Assembly: GCF_003522965.1 (NCBI RefSeq)
Contig: NZ_CP031513.1
Span: 1,302,001-1,366,000 of the forward strand
Source of the DNA: Bombilactobacillus bombi
GTDB lineage: Bacteria > Bacillota > Bacilli > Lactobacillales > Lactobacillaceae
Direction: 5' to 3'
Length of the DNA stretch: 64,000 nt
This document shows, one piece after another, positions 57,401 through 64,000 of the stretch. How positions within the stretch are numbered: the stretch's first letter is position 1; each line of letters opens with the position of its first letter. The translations under genes were made by a program, and so were the position numbers. Under the pieces are notes generated by a model. It was not told the origin of the DNA, did not search any database, and saw only the letters and a program-made list of their open reading frames with translations.

Positions 57401-58650
57401 GAATCACAATGAATATTTAACTTCGAGTCACCGTTCATTTCGATGACAGAATTTTGATTGCCAGAGCTAGGCATATAAATTCCAAAAGACATCCCTTGAG
57501 CTTGGTGTTCTGGACCAGTGCCATGCGGATATAAATCTACGATTGAATCATCTTCAAAAGTAGCCTTACCAGTCAACTCCATATTTACACCATTGAAACT
57601 GTAGCCAGTATAATGACAACCACTTTTAAAAATAACACGATCTACTTCAAAATTTTGTTGATTGCCCCCACCTTGAGCACGCCAAATGTGGTTATCATTA
57701 GGAACAATATAAGAATAGCAAGTATTAACATTTACATTACCTTCAATAGAAACTCCCGTAGTTTTTTGACCGGTCCAAGCAAATTGTGAACCTACAAAAT
57801 TCATATTTTTATAGGTAAACCAAGTATAACCACCATTAAGCCCGCTTTCCCTTAATTCTGGATCTTCATAATTGCTGGCCAGTCCAGTATTTGCACTCAA
57901 ATAACCCCAATAGGTTGTGGAATAGATAGTTGTATTCTCTAAGGTCCAGTCTTCTTTATATGAAACATCTTTCACTTCAGGGGAGCGATTTCTAGTGCCA
58001 CATAAAGCAATATTCAAGCTCATCATATTGATATAATGCTGGTTACCATCAATATCCAATTTATTGTGGCGCACATGGACATATCGGTAATTAGAAGCCC
58101 CATTAACTATTCCAGTTCCTTGTGACCCTCCTAAAGGCAAAGTTATGCCGTATGGATTATTGCTTGCATCAATATCATCCATATTAATGTCATTAGCTAA
58201 TATAATTTTATGAATTTCAGAAAGTGGGCCACCACCAGATTGGGACGTTCCGCTTCCCAAACTCATTCTACTGATGTTATCTTTCCACTTGTTAGAATCC
58301 CAACCCCAGCCCTTTGCAGCTGGATCATAAATGGCATCCAAAAAACCATTAGGTGTATAAACTACCGCTGTATACCCACCTTGCGGATTATAATACAACA
58401 TTAAATCTTGCTTAGCATTACTATAAGGATTATCGTCATCAGCAACCATTGTAGAAGCTGGTGGCAAATTGCTTGGTAAATAAGTTGATTGACTGGGAGT
58501 CTGTAATAGTGAAGTGGGAGTGGTTATCGATTTGTTAATGAACATCTTATTATTATTTGTGGTAGCTTGTACGACATTCATAGAAAATAACCAACTCTCA
58601 AAAATTATTATTTCTAACAAGAAAAATTTCAAGAATATTTTTATTTTCAT
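54403..58650 (-). CDS. Giant WxL-like surface protein with pectate-lyase-like adhesive domain (paralogue B)
   Basis: A 1415-aa secreted protein. The start at 58650 follows an AGGTG site; the signal peptide ends near VVQA. The pectate-lyase-like adhesive domain starts near residue 95 (YTAVVYTPNGFLDAIY, IHKIILANDINMDDID) and a beta-helix-like region follows. The second half has the shared blocks NFQSSP, LLGEDIQVPISYYDGD, WQYNVLNLPAYAGQRQ, NTFTPKDQTAPISNF. The C-terminus has VPNIIDYGD and ends LEWTVTDSI, the second motif of a WxL domain; the first W motif is missing. No LPXTG. Likely non-covalent wall anchoring and adhesion. Its leader has an operator-like palindrome and an intrinsic terminator. 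Confidence 0.82.
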   Translation of the reverse strand: MKIKIFLKFFLLEIIIFESWLFSMNVVQATTNNNKMFINKSITTPTSLLQTPSQSTYLPSNLPPASTMVADDDNPYSNAKQDLMLYYNPQGGYTAVVYTPNGFLDAIYDPAAKGWGWDSNKWKDNISRMSLGSGTSQSGGGPLSEIHKIILANDINMDDIDASNNPYGITLPLGGSQGTGIVNGASNYRYVHVRHNKLDIDGNQHYINMMSLNIALCGTRNRSPEVKDVSYKEDWTLENTTIYSTTYWGYLSANTGLASNYEDPELRESGLNGGYTWFTYKNMNFVGSQFAWTGQKTTGVSIEGNVNVNTCYSYIVPNDNHIWRAQGGGNQQNFEVDRVIFKSGCHYTGYSFNGVNMELTGKATFEDDSIVDLYPHGTGPEHQAQGMSFGIYMPSSGNQNSVIEMNGDSKLNIHCDSTDYNPIPNGTVPNVPRAAVENHPQYQYPCGAIDMESSKAQLVFNKVKDKPSPQINIDSHGQIFSNKALVYFSSGDAELANGTFNMKAYDLGNYDTSSGSNGGGLMNVGSGMIINVRTGGIFNLEVADNNHSANHPLNLLFAQGKIHVNIVNPTNVSLDLRKDPCDASALVYARGNSTVTTLSRDISLGGKLTIPRGTNVVLPKSILNTAYPDSSSDIEVYDTKIRAEGNNQAAKGNGQEIVGPTGQSEDVKLGMGTGVDGPIRVQRVELPFTQNLIDPLLFVDNTKVIQARDADGLKPLKLAMFKMLGKEFRYISLSDLPGPSLILNKDSNIVYPSKETSSWNINGQSGGDEWADYDTNYAHDSNYPEFQPTPPLVRVQVKRLNPNPDPKNPQSKYLYIDLGTMTNNQEAEQKANSNYTNPAIAELTNPITPNILNDNFGNLSLYAKDDKGNQIPNPNLGQAIPKYQDSTSATIAADFENKHPKYLDPKDVQWDGGSWDPTLGGVGSSMKFAHRVTFDLHKLIDNYNASHKQPLYLKATDQILTSTVTNFQSSPLSTIYVRNLSMATQAPKDFLLGEDIQVPISYYDGDENFNSSIIPTLTLTGKVDATTDVTGSIKPINLKKKTDYHWNIGKAVAAGQHKIAFTAQDNSTPVNHAYDENKATTSEQGDVFNWQYNVLNLPAYAGQRQVQQYRPKSNKDITITHDDATNTDRIKDKMPMGRYLEKNTFTPKDQTAPISNFMFVRKNERDKGANTSKDYNLYRNNSTLVITEIGTNNKLEIKNFNYNMKYTADSYKNSAVVENGYFKKNIKFEITTNLSISNVPNANLSPITLESDLNSQQQNVKLATIAPVAIGDVYLLQLIVPNIIDYGDKHVAFEGTNNEYAIVNQTAVRDNLILNYLPIKGQNLHVYVKHVNGLWDSALQFKGNKTQNLTDSDLEIFSSGPIDANLNDSIQHIKLADNWWNQFNQQQAGLFMKTQSHQRLGNYVGELEWTVTDSI

Positions 58651-58737
58651 GATTAGCACCTGTTTCTTTGAGAAGTAATTTAGAATATCTGCTGTCAAAA
58701 TTAATTAAGACAGGTCGACTACTGTGACATTGAAAAC

Positions 58738-58776
58738 ATAAAAAATAATGCCATTACCTAAGCAATAACATTATTG
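58738..58776 (-). terminator. Intrinsic terminator inside the 5' leader of surface protein B
   Basis: Minus strand: AATAATGTTATTG pairs with TAATGGCATTATT (13 bp with G-U pairs), 6-nt loop, followed by TTTTTT. It lies downstream of the promoter at 58840-58868 and 88 nt before the start codon, so it can act as an attenuator; it may also end readthrough from paralogue C. Confidence 0.75.
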
Positions 58777-58814
58777 TAATAATTGGATGTTCATTTCAAG
58801 TTCAAGTTTACCTC

Positions 58815-58827
58815 CTACACATTGTAG
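58815..58827. promoter_or_regulatory. CTACA-N3-TGTAG palindrome, candidate operator (surface protein B)
   Basis: CTACACATTGTAG, exactly 12 nt downstream of the -10, at about +6 to +18. The same palindrome with identical spacing lies in front of paralogue C (63125-63137). On the minus strand it runs into an AGGAGG sequence. Confidence 0.7.
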
Positions 58828-58839
58828 TTTTACGTGGTT

Positions 58840-58868
58840 ATTATAGTACATTAGTGTTGTTTTAGCAA
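58840..58868 (-). promoter_or_regulatory. Promoter of surface protein B
   Basis: Minus strand: -35 TTGCTA (58863-58868), 17-nt spacer, -10 TATAAT (58840-58845). This leaves a leader of about 180 nt before the start codon. Confidence 0.75.
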
Positions 58869-58917
58869 CATAAATTATTTTTAAAACAAATATTAGGAGT
58901 TGAAATATGAAGAATAA

Positions 58918-61900
58918 CTAAGGCACGCTATTCACAGCTGTCCATTCTAATTTACCTTGATATTGGCCAGGCTGGAGCTGGGATTGGTTGGGTGTTTCCA
59001 TAAAAATGCCTTGAGTTTGAATATTTTGGTTATTCCACCAATCAGCGGCTAATTGGACATGCTGCATAGAATCAGTAAGTGAGGTTTGAAGTATTTGATC
59101 ATAAACTAAGGCATCTCCTTGATCTAGATACGAAGCAGTCTGATACTGATTCTTCAAAAGCAATGCATTTGGCCATAAACCAGAGGCATCCACATATTTA
59201 ACATAAACTTGTAAATGATTATCACTATGCGGTTGATAATTCAAAATCAAATTGTTTTGCACACCATCACGATTATAAATTGAATATTCACTCTGTGGTT
59301 GATGAGGTACAAGCGGCTTTTTGCCATAGTTAAGCTGATTAGGCACTGTCAATTCTAAAAAATCGACCTTGTCTTTGGTTAAAGCTGCCACTTGTCCCAA
59401 AGTAACTTGATTAGTAGCCCCTGTGCTTTGATCTTGATAGTCAGTAGTTAACTTAATTTGCGCTAAAGAAATCTTTGGCACTGCTGTAATAAAAAATTTG
59501 GTTTCTAAAGTAAACTGAATATTTTTTTGAAACTTGATTTGATTCGGGTCACTTTTATCAATAACCGCTAAATTTTGCGAATCCTGACTGAGCGCTTGTG
59601 CGGTATACTTTTTATCGTATTTAAAATTATTAATGACTACGGTTTTTTGCGTATCTTTATTAGTAATAATTAAGTTGGTAGTTTTTAAACTGATATTTTT
59701 ATCTTTTGACTGTTTATCATCTACGCGCTGAAAGGAAAAATTAGTAATTGCAGCCGTCTGGTTCTTAGGCGTGAAGACACTTTGGTCATAATAATAACCC
59801 ATAGATATAGAATCATTGGCAGCAATCGTAGTTTTATGATCTGGATGCATTAGCGTTCTTTGGCCATCATAAGCTGGTAAATTTAAAACATTGTAATGCC
59901 AATCAATACCCTTGCCATTTACACCATCATCGTTGTTGCCTAATTCATCTTGACCTGAAAAATTCAAGGTATATTGCCCTGCAGCCTTCGTGGGCTCACT
60001 AATCACCCAAGTCGCGGCGGTTTTGGCACCTGTGGTACTGATAGGACTGATAACACCATTTAATGGTGGACTGTGATGCCCTTTATTATCAGTACTTGTC
60101 CCTTTCAAAGTGATCTGATTATTAGGTGCAAAATCATCGCCATCTTGATAAAACAATGGTACAGAAATTTGATCACCCAACAGAAAAGTCTGAGATAAAC
60201 CTGGTTCAATGGCTAAATTTTTAATTGTAGTGATTGACCTTGGTGACGCTTGGTAATTGGTGACTACGCTAGTTAGAATTTTATCAGTGGAACGTAAATG
60301 TAATTTTTTGCTGCTGTTAACTGGACGATTATTATAATCTGTCACTGCCTGTTTCAAATTAAAAACAAAATGATTATTATTTTGTTCAACATGACTCCAA
60401 GTTACCTTTTTAGTCGGTTCATAAACAGGATTCACAACCTTTTTATTGTTAACAACTGTTCCTACCATGTGTCCCAAGTGGCTTTCATCCGTAATATCTA
60501 AGCCATCTGCGTTTCTTTGTAATAAGTTGGGCGTTACATATTTCACAGCAGGATCTTCTAAATTAGTAATTGGCACTACCACTTCACTAGCTGCTTTATC
60601 ATTGACAAAATCTCCCAAATCAACCATTGTTCCGTCTTGATGCTGAATTTGTACACGGAGTAAGGGGGCATGAGGATAAAATTCATTGCCTATTTTATTA
60701 GTATCTGCCCATTCATCTCCCTTAACTGTGCCCTTAATTTGTGAATTGTCAGGAGAGAGTGTGGGCGATACAGCAGTTAAATTGGGCCCTGGTAAATCTG
60801 ATAATTGAATATAACGAAATTCTTTCCCCATCATATATAACATGGCATTTTTCAAAATATCCATATCCTTATGGGTGGTTTGAATAATCTTGGAACCATC
60901 TAAATATAGTATTGGTGCTAACAAGTTATGATAAAAAGGCAAAGTCAAGTGTTGAAAACGAATAGGACCGGCAGCATCCATTCCCACCTGAATAGTCTTA
61001 GCAGTAGGAAAACCAATTGCTTCACCGTTACTGCCATCAATAACACCATTATCACCAGTTGCTCGAATTTTAGAATCATAGACATTAATATCTGCCCCAC
61101 TAGTAGTAATTACTTGAGTATTAGGAGCAACTAGCGTGCCATCAGGCAAGGTTAGTTCTTTCAAACCAATAACCTTTAACACATCGCTTAATTTATTCAA
61201 CGCTCCATTACCACCGGTATAAACCAAAGCACTGTTAGGACAATTATCCTTGCGCAAGTCTAAAGAGACATTCTTTGGATTAACAATATTAATATTCATC
61301 GTTCCTGTGGAATACAATAAGTTGATTGCTTTATCGGCGGCATTATTATTGTCATCTACTGAAATATTAAAATTCCCCCCCGTTTGCACAGCAATATCCA
61401 TTCCAGGACCAACTTGCATGAGTCCGCCTTTTTCCGCACTCGTATAATTACCCAAATTATGAGTATTGATACTTAACTTACCATGTGACAAATCAATTTT
61501 TCCTGTACTAAGATTTACCAGAGGATTATTTTTATCAATCGCACCATCGCTTTGAATATTAATTTCGGGATCGTACGTTTTTTGAGTTTTAGGATCAGTA
61601 ATTTCATTAAAAATAATTTGGGAGTTCGAACCCCCCATATAGATAGCTCCTACTGGTTTATCAATCATTGGTTTATCAGTAGTAATACCAGGCGGTATAC
61701 CAGCGTCTTTAGCATCTTGGGCATCACAATTGATATTTAAACTGGCATCACCTTGTAGTTCTAAAGTTGGTTGCTTAGTATTATTGGGCATCGAAATTCC
61801 CCAATTCATTGACATTTGGGCATGACCTAACTGGGGATCGTCACCATGAGGATAGAGATAAACATGACTATGTGTCTTCAAAGTAGCCGAACCAGTTAAC

Positions 61901-63048
61901 TCTAACACGGGGCCATTATAGGTATAACCTGTATAAGTGCTTCCTTCGTCAAATATAATATTGAAAGTCTGCATATTCTCCTGATTGCCGCCGCCTTGAC
62001 AGTTATAAGTTTTGCCATCAGGTCCAATATAAGTTTTCAGTGAATACGCGTTAATCTGTCCTTGCGTCGTAATCGAAGTATTAGAACCTGAAACGCTGTA
62101 TAAGAACTGTGCGCCGTAATAATTCACATCTTTGTAAATTTCTTGAGTATTATTACCAAGAGATTCTGCGCGGACGATACCATAGAAACTATTGCCATAA
62201 AGGTCAACATTTTGCACTGTGATTTTTTGATTCCAACGTGGAGGATCAGGTTGATAGGTTGTAATACTGAATCGGCTCAAATTCAGCCAATGGCGTTGAC
62301 CTTGATGATCCTGACCATCAATGGTTAAGGCACTAAAGTCTAAATGTTTAGTACTGCCATCAGCTGCTTTAATGTCATCAACTGTCCAACTAGGAGTCCG
62401 CCGAGTAACTAAATAAATATACCAGCAGTCCCCCGCGGCAGTTGCACTAGTACCAGTAAAATCTCCAAAACCAAAAAATTGCACTTTATGGGCATTATCT
62501 TGGATTATTTTATTTGTTTTCGGATCAGGTACATAGATATCAGGATCTTGATCTGCCTGAGCCAGATTAATATCATCCTCCAGGACAATTTTCGTAATAT
62601 CAGTATCATAACCAAACTGATCACTTTGGGCATTTTGATAAGGAATTCTTGCTGAACCAGATCGGCCACTATAATAATTACCATAAACAGCATGCAAAAA
62701 TTGCTTGGCATTCCAAACATAAGCAATCTTGCCTTGAGGAACATCCACCACTTTGCCTTGAGCATCAGTAATCTGACGCGCTGGATAATCAGGATCGTCT
62801 TTTAAAAGATAGTCGTTAGAACCATCTTGGGGTGGATTAATCGAACTTTGCAATAGATTAGGTTTTATTGGTATTTTACGGGGATTTGCAATAGTTGGCT
62901 TTAACAAGTCAGCAACTTGAGTCGTTGTTGATAGTGATGTTTGCTGGGCTTGGACTTTAACTGTCAGCACTAGAAATTTATAGCAGTTAGCAATGATTAT
63001 TAATGTAATTATTATTAAAAAATTTTGTTTAACCGTTCGAAATTGCAT
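58918..63048 (-). CDS. Giant WxL-like surface protein with pectate-lyase-like adhesive domain (paralogue C)
   Basis: A 1376-aa secreted protein. The start at 63048 follows AAAGGAG. The signal ends at VQAQQ. The adhesive domain begins near residue 105 (KIAYVWNAKQFLHAVYG, ITKIVLEDDINLAQ). Beta-helix-like repeats follow, with long stretches alignable to paralogue B (RHWLN/INMMSLN, TYTGYTYNG, MNINIVNPKNVSLDLRKD, GKEFRYIQLSDLPGP). The C-terminal part carries NYQASPRS, LLGDQISVPLFYQDGD, YNVLNLPAYDGQR, VPNQLNYGKK and ends LEWTAVNSVP. As in B, only the second W motif of the WxL domain is kept. Role: probable wall-bound adhesin. There is no obvious terminator directly after it before the promoter of B. 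Confidence 0.82.
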   Translation of the reverse strand: MQFRTVKQNFLIIITLIIIANCYKFLVLTVKVQAQQTSLSTTTQVADLLKPTIANPRKIPIKPNLLQSSINPPQDGSNDYLLKDDPDYPARQITDAQGKVVDVPQGKIAYVWNAKQFLHAVYGNYYSGRSGSARIPYQNAQSDQFGYDTDITKIVLEDDINLAQADQDPDIYVPDPKTNKIIQDNAHKVQFFGFGDFTGTSATAAGDCWYIYLVTRRTPSWTVDDIKAADGSTKHLDFSALTIDGQDHQGQRHWLNLSRFSITTYQPDPPRWNQKITVQNVDLYGNSFYGIVRAESLGNNTQEIYKDVNYYGAQFLYSVSGSNTSITTQGQINAYSLKTYIGPDGKTYNCQGGGNQENMQTFNIIFDEGSTYTGYTYNGPVLELTGSATLKTHSHVYLYPHGDDPQLGHAQMSMNWGISMPNNTKQPTLELQGDASLNINCDAQDAKDAGIPPGITTDKPMIDKPVGAIYMGGSNSQIIFNEITDPKTQKTYDPEINIQSDGAIDKNNPLVNLSTGKIDLSHGKLSINTHNLGNYTSAEKGGLMQVGPGMDIAVQTGGNFNISVDDNNNAADKAINLLYSTGTMNINIVNPKNVSLDLRKDNCPNSALVYTGGNGALNKLSDVLKVIGLKELTLPDGTLVAPNTQVITTSGADINVYDSKIRATGDNGVIDGSNGEAIGFPTAKTIQVGMDAAGPIRFQHLTLPFYHNLLAPILYLDGSKIIQTTHKDMDILKNAMLYMMGKEFRYIQLSDLPGPNLTAVSPTLSPDNSQIKGTVKGDEWADTNKIGNEFYPHAPLLRVQIQHQDGTMVDLGDFVNDKAASEVVVPITNLEDPAVKYVTPNLLQRNADGLDITDESHLGHMVGTVVNNKKVVNPVYEPTKKVTWSHVEQNNNHFVFNLKQAVTDYNNRPVNSSKKLHLRSTDKILTSVVTNYQASPRSITTIKNLAIEPGLSQTFLLGDQISVPLFYQDGDDFAPNNQITLKGTSTDNKGHHSPPLNGVISPISTTGAKTAATWVISEPTKAAGQYTLNFSGQDELGNNDDGVNGKGIDWHYNVLNLPAYDGQRTLMHPDHKTTIAANDSISMGYYYDQSVFTPKNQTAAITNFSFQRVDDKQSKDKNISLKTTNLIITNKDTQKTVVINNFKYDKKYTAQALSQDSQNLAVIDKSDPNQIKFQKNIQFTLETKFFITAVPKISLAQIKLTTDYQDQSTGATNQVTLGQVAALTKDKVDFLELTVPNQLNYGKKPLVPHQPQSEYSIYNRDGVQNNLILNYQPHSDNHLQVYVKYVDASGLWPNALLLKNQYQTASYLDQGDALVYDQILQTSLTDSMQHVQLAADWWNNQNIQTQGIFMETPNQSQLQPGQYQGKLEWTAVNSVP

Positions 63049-63124
63049 CTTATTCTCCTTTAAATTAATCAAGATTACAATTTGCAACTTTATCCAGCTA
63101 AATAAACACCTTGTATTTATATAG

Positions 63125-63137
63125 CTACATAATGTAG
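63125..63137. promoter_or_regulatory. CTACA-N3-TGTAG palindrome, candidate operator (surface protein C)
   Basis: CTACATAATGTAG, 12 nt downstream of the -10, the same distance as in front of paralogue B. Confidence 0.7.
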
Positions 63138-63149
63138 TTTTGCATCCTC

Positions 63150-63178
63150 ATTCTATGCCCTTTATACTATTTTTGCAA
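63150..63178 (-). promoter_or_regulatory. Promoter of surface protein C
   Basis: Minus strand: -35 TTGCAA (63173-63178), 17-nt spacer, -10 TAGAAT (63150-63155). Confidence 0.7.
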
Positions 63179-63207
63179 TATTTTTATTGATAAAGCTTCA
63201 GAAAAAC

Positions 63208-63243
63208 AAAAAAAGTTCTGAGAACTATTCTCAGAACTTTTTA
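63208..63243 (-). terminator. Terminator of surface protein D
   Basis: Stem AAAGTTCTGAGAA / TTCTCAGAACTTT followed on the minus strand by TTTTG. Confidence 0.92.
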
Positions 63244-63249
63244 TTCATT

Positions 63250-64000
63250 TTAATTTGGACCTAAGGTCATTGTCCAAGTCAATGTAGCTTGATGTTTACC
63301 TATATTATTCGACGATATGGACTGTGGCATTTTCAATACTGGTTCTATTATATTGTCACTGCCACCTGGTTTCCACAGTAAGAGCTTGTGGTCAGCTGGA
63401 AAACTCGAATTATCATATTTAAATTTTGAAATATTGTCATAGCTAGTTGTATTAGTCTTTGAATCCTTATATTTATAATCTAAAAAATTAGAAAATAACT
63501 GATTAGGATCTTGAGAACTATCCGAAATGTTAGCCGTCAATAATATCTTTTGCTTATCAGCTGTATCATTAAATATTGACAACTCTCCCTTAGCTGTTTT
63601 AGGAGCAATCTCTCCTACAGCTTGGGTATGCTTTTTGCCGTAATCTATTGAAGCCGGCACATTTAGGACAACTGAACCCACACTGTTAAAATTCAAACCG
63701 TCACTACGTCCTAATTCTTGAGTGGTTCCATCAGCAGCCCTAGATATAATCGTATCGGGCCCAATAGTCACGGGGGTATTTTTAGTAGCTTCTACTTTAA
63801 TTGTTCGTTTAATAGTGAATTGAATACCCGCAGGAAATGCCTTCATACTACTATCCCAACCAAAGTAGCTCGGATCATAAACTTTTTGTGGATCAGCAAC
63901 TACGGGCTTCGTAGCTGTAATGGCTTTACCACTGGCATCTATATACGAAGCTGTAATCTGACCAGTGCCACTGTTGCTCCAATTTGGTGTATCACTGGTA
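63250..64000 (-). CDS. WxL-like surface protein (paralogue D), C-terminal part, 5' end outside window
   Basis: The frame is open to the window edge, so this is the last 250 residues of a larger protein. It shares the C-terminal layout of B and C: FPAGIQFTIKRTIKVEA, VPASIDYGKKH, then an Asn/Ser/Lys-rich segment and a final ATLTWTMTLGPN. The ending has the second W motif (WTM) with the Pro of canonical WxL domains. The upstream part includes TPNWSNSGTGQIT and ASGKAITATKP, suggestive of an Ig-like or bacterial repeat domain. Whether it carries the same adhesive domain cannot be seen. Confidence 0.75.
   Translation of the reverse strand, partial: TSDTPNWSNSGTGQITASYIDASGKAITATKPVVADPQKVYDPSYFGWDSSMKAFPAGIQFTIKRTIKVEATKNTPVTIGPDTIISRAADGTTQELGRSDGLNFNSVGSVVLNVPASIDYGKKHTQAVGEIAPKTAKGELSIFNDTADKQKILLTANISDSSQDPNQLFSNFLDYKYKDSKTNTTSYDNISKFKYDNSSFPADHKLLLWKPGGSDNIIEPVLKMPQSISSNNIGKHQATLTWTMTLGPN

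Noticed and set aside
58904-58919. Plus-strand mini-frame ATG-AAG-AAT-AAC-TAA after AGGAG
   Set aside because: Four codons only, opposite to the end of paralogue C; nothing follows it.

Overview
The window is about 64 kb of AT-rich DNA from a Gram-positive member of the Lactobacillaceae. The placement rests on the gene set (class Ib NrdHIEF, LCP protein, MurE of the lysine type, ABC-F, PTS EIIC, GlsB, WxL-like surface proteins), on AGGAGG-type ribosome sites before nearly every gene, and on a complete rrn operon. Genus cannot be fixed by eye; the large pectate-lyase-fold surface proteins would fit a host-associated lactobacillus, which is only a guess.

Layout. 1-7 kb: the end of an oligopeptide ABC transporter operon (OppF), a giant WxL-like surface protein with a small Cro-like regulator gene in front of it, and an oppA gene broken by one TAG codon; an intact oppA paralogue lies at 31-33 kb. 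7-15 kb: housekeeping and stress genes (flavodoxin-fold NAD(P)H oxidoreductase, secreted nuclease, GlsB, nitroreductase, SRAP protease, PnuC, an MFS exporter, cold-shock protein, NlpC/P60 hydrolase, guanylate-kinase-like protein). 15.8-19.8 kb: the nrdHIEF ribonucleotide reductase operon behind a pair of NrdR boxes. 20-31 kb: a DASS-type anion transporter with no normal start codon, ExoIII, a TauE/SafE exporter operon, D-serine ammonia-lyase with an amino-acid permease, a butanediol-type dehydrogenase under a likely cre site, an SMR pump and a nucleoside hydrolase. 33-40 kb: sugar and drug transporters, two alpha/beta hydrolases, an orphan EIIC-like membrane protein and a split ThrE exporter.

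40.8-45.9 kb holds 16S-23S-5S rRNA on the minus strand. It has tandem promoters, a boxA and RNase III processing stems, and no tRNA genes. It sits directly downstream of an ABC-F gene. 46-54 kb is a cell-envelope block: a response regulator, histidine kinase, MurE and Asp/Glu racemase packed with gaps of 2-9 nt, then an LCP protein.

54.4-64 kb is a tandem array of three giant secreted proteins (the third cut by the window edge), paralogues of the one at 0.5-4.4 kb. They share a signal peptide, a pectate-lyase-like adhesive domain and a WxL-like C-terminal domain in which only the second W motif survives. Two of them share a promoter design: -35, 17 nt, -10, 12 nt, then the palindrome CTACA-N3-TGTAG. 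One also has an intrinsic terminator inside its 5' leader. This jointly controlled surface-protein family is the most interesting system in the window.
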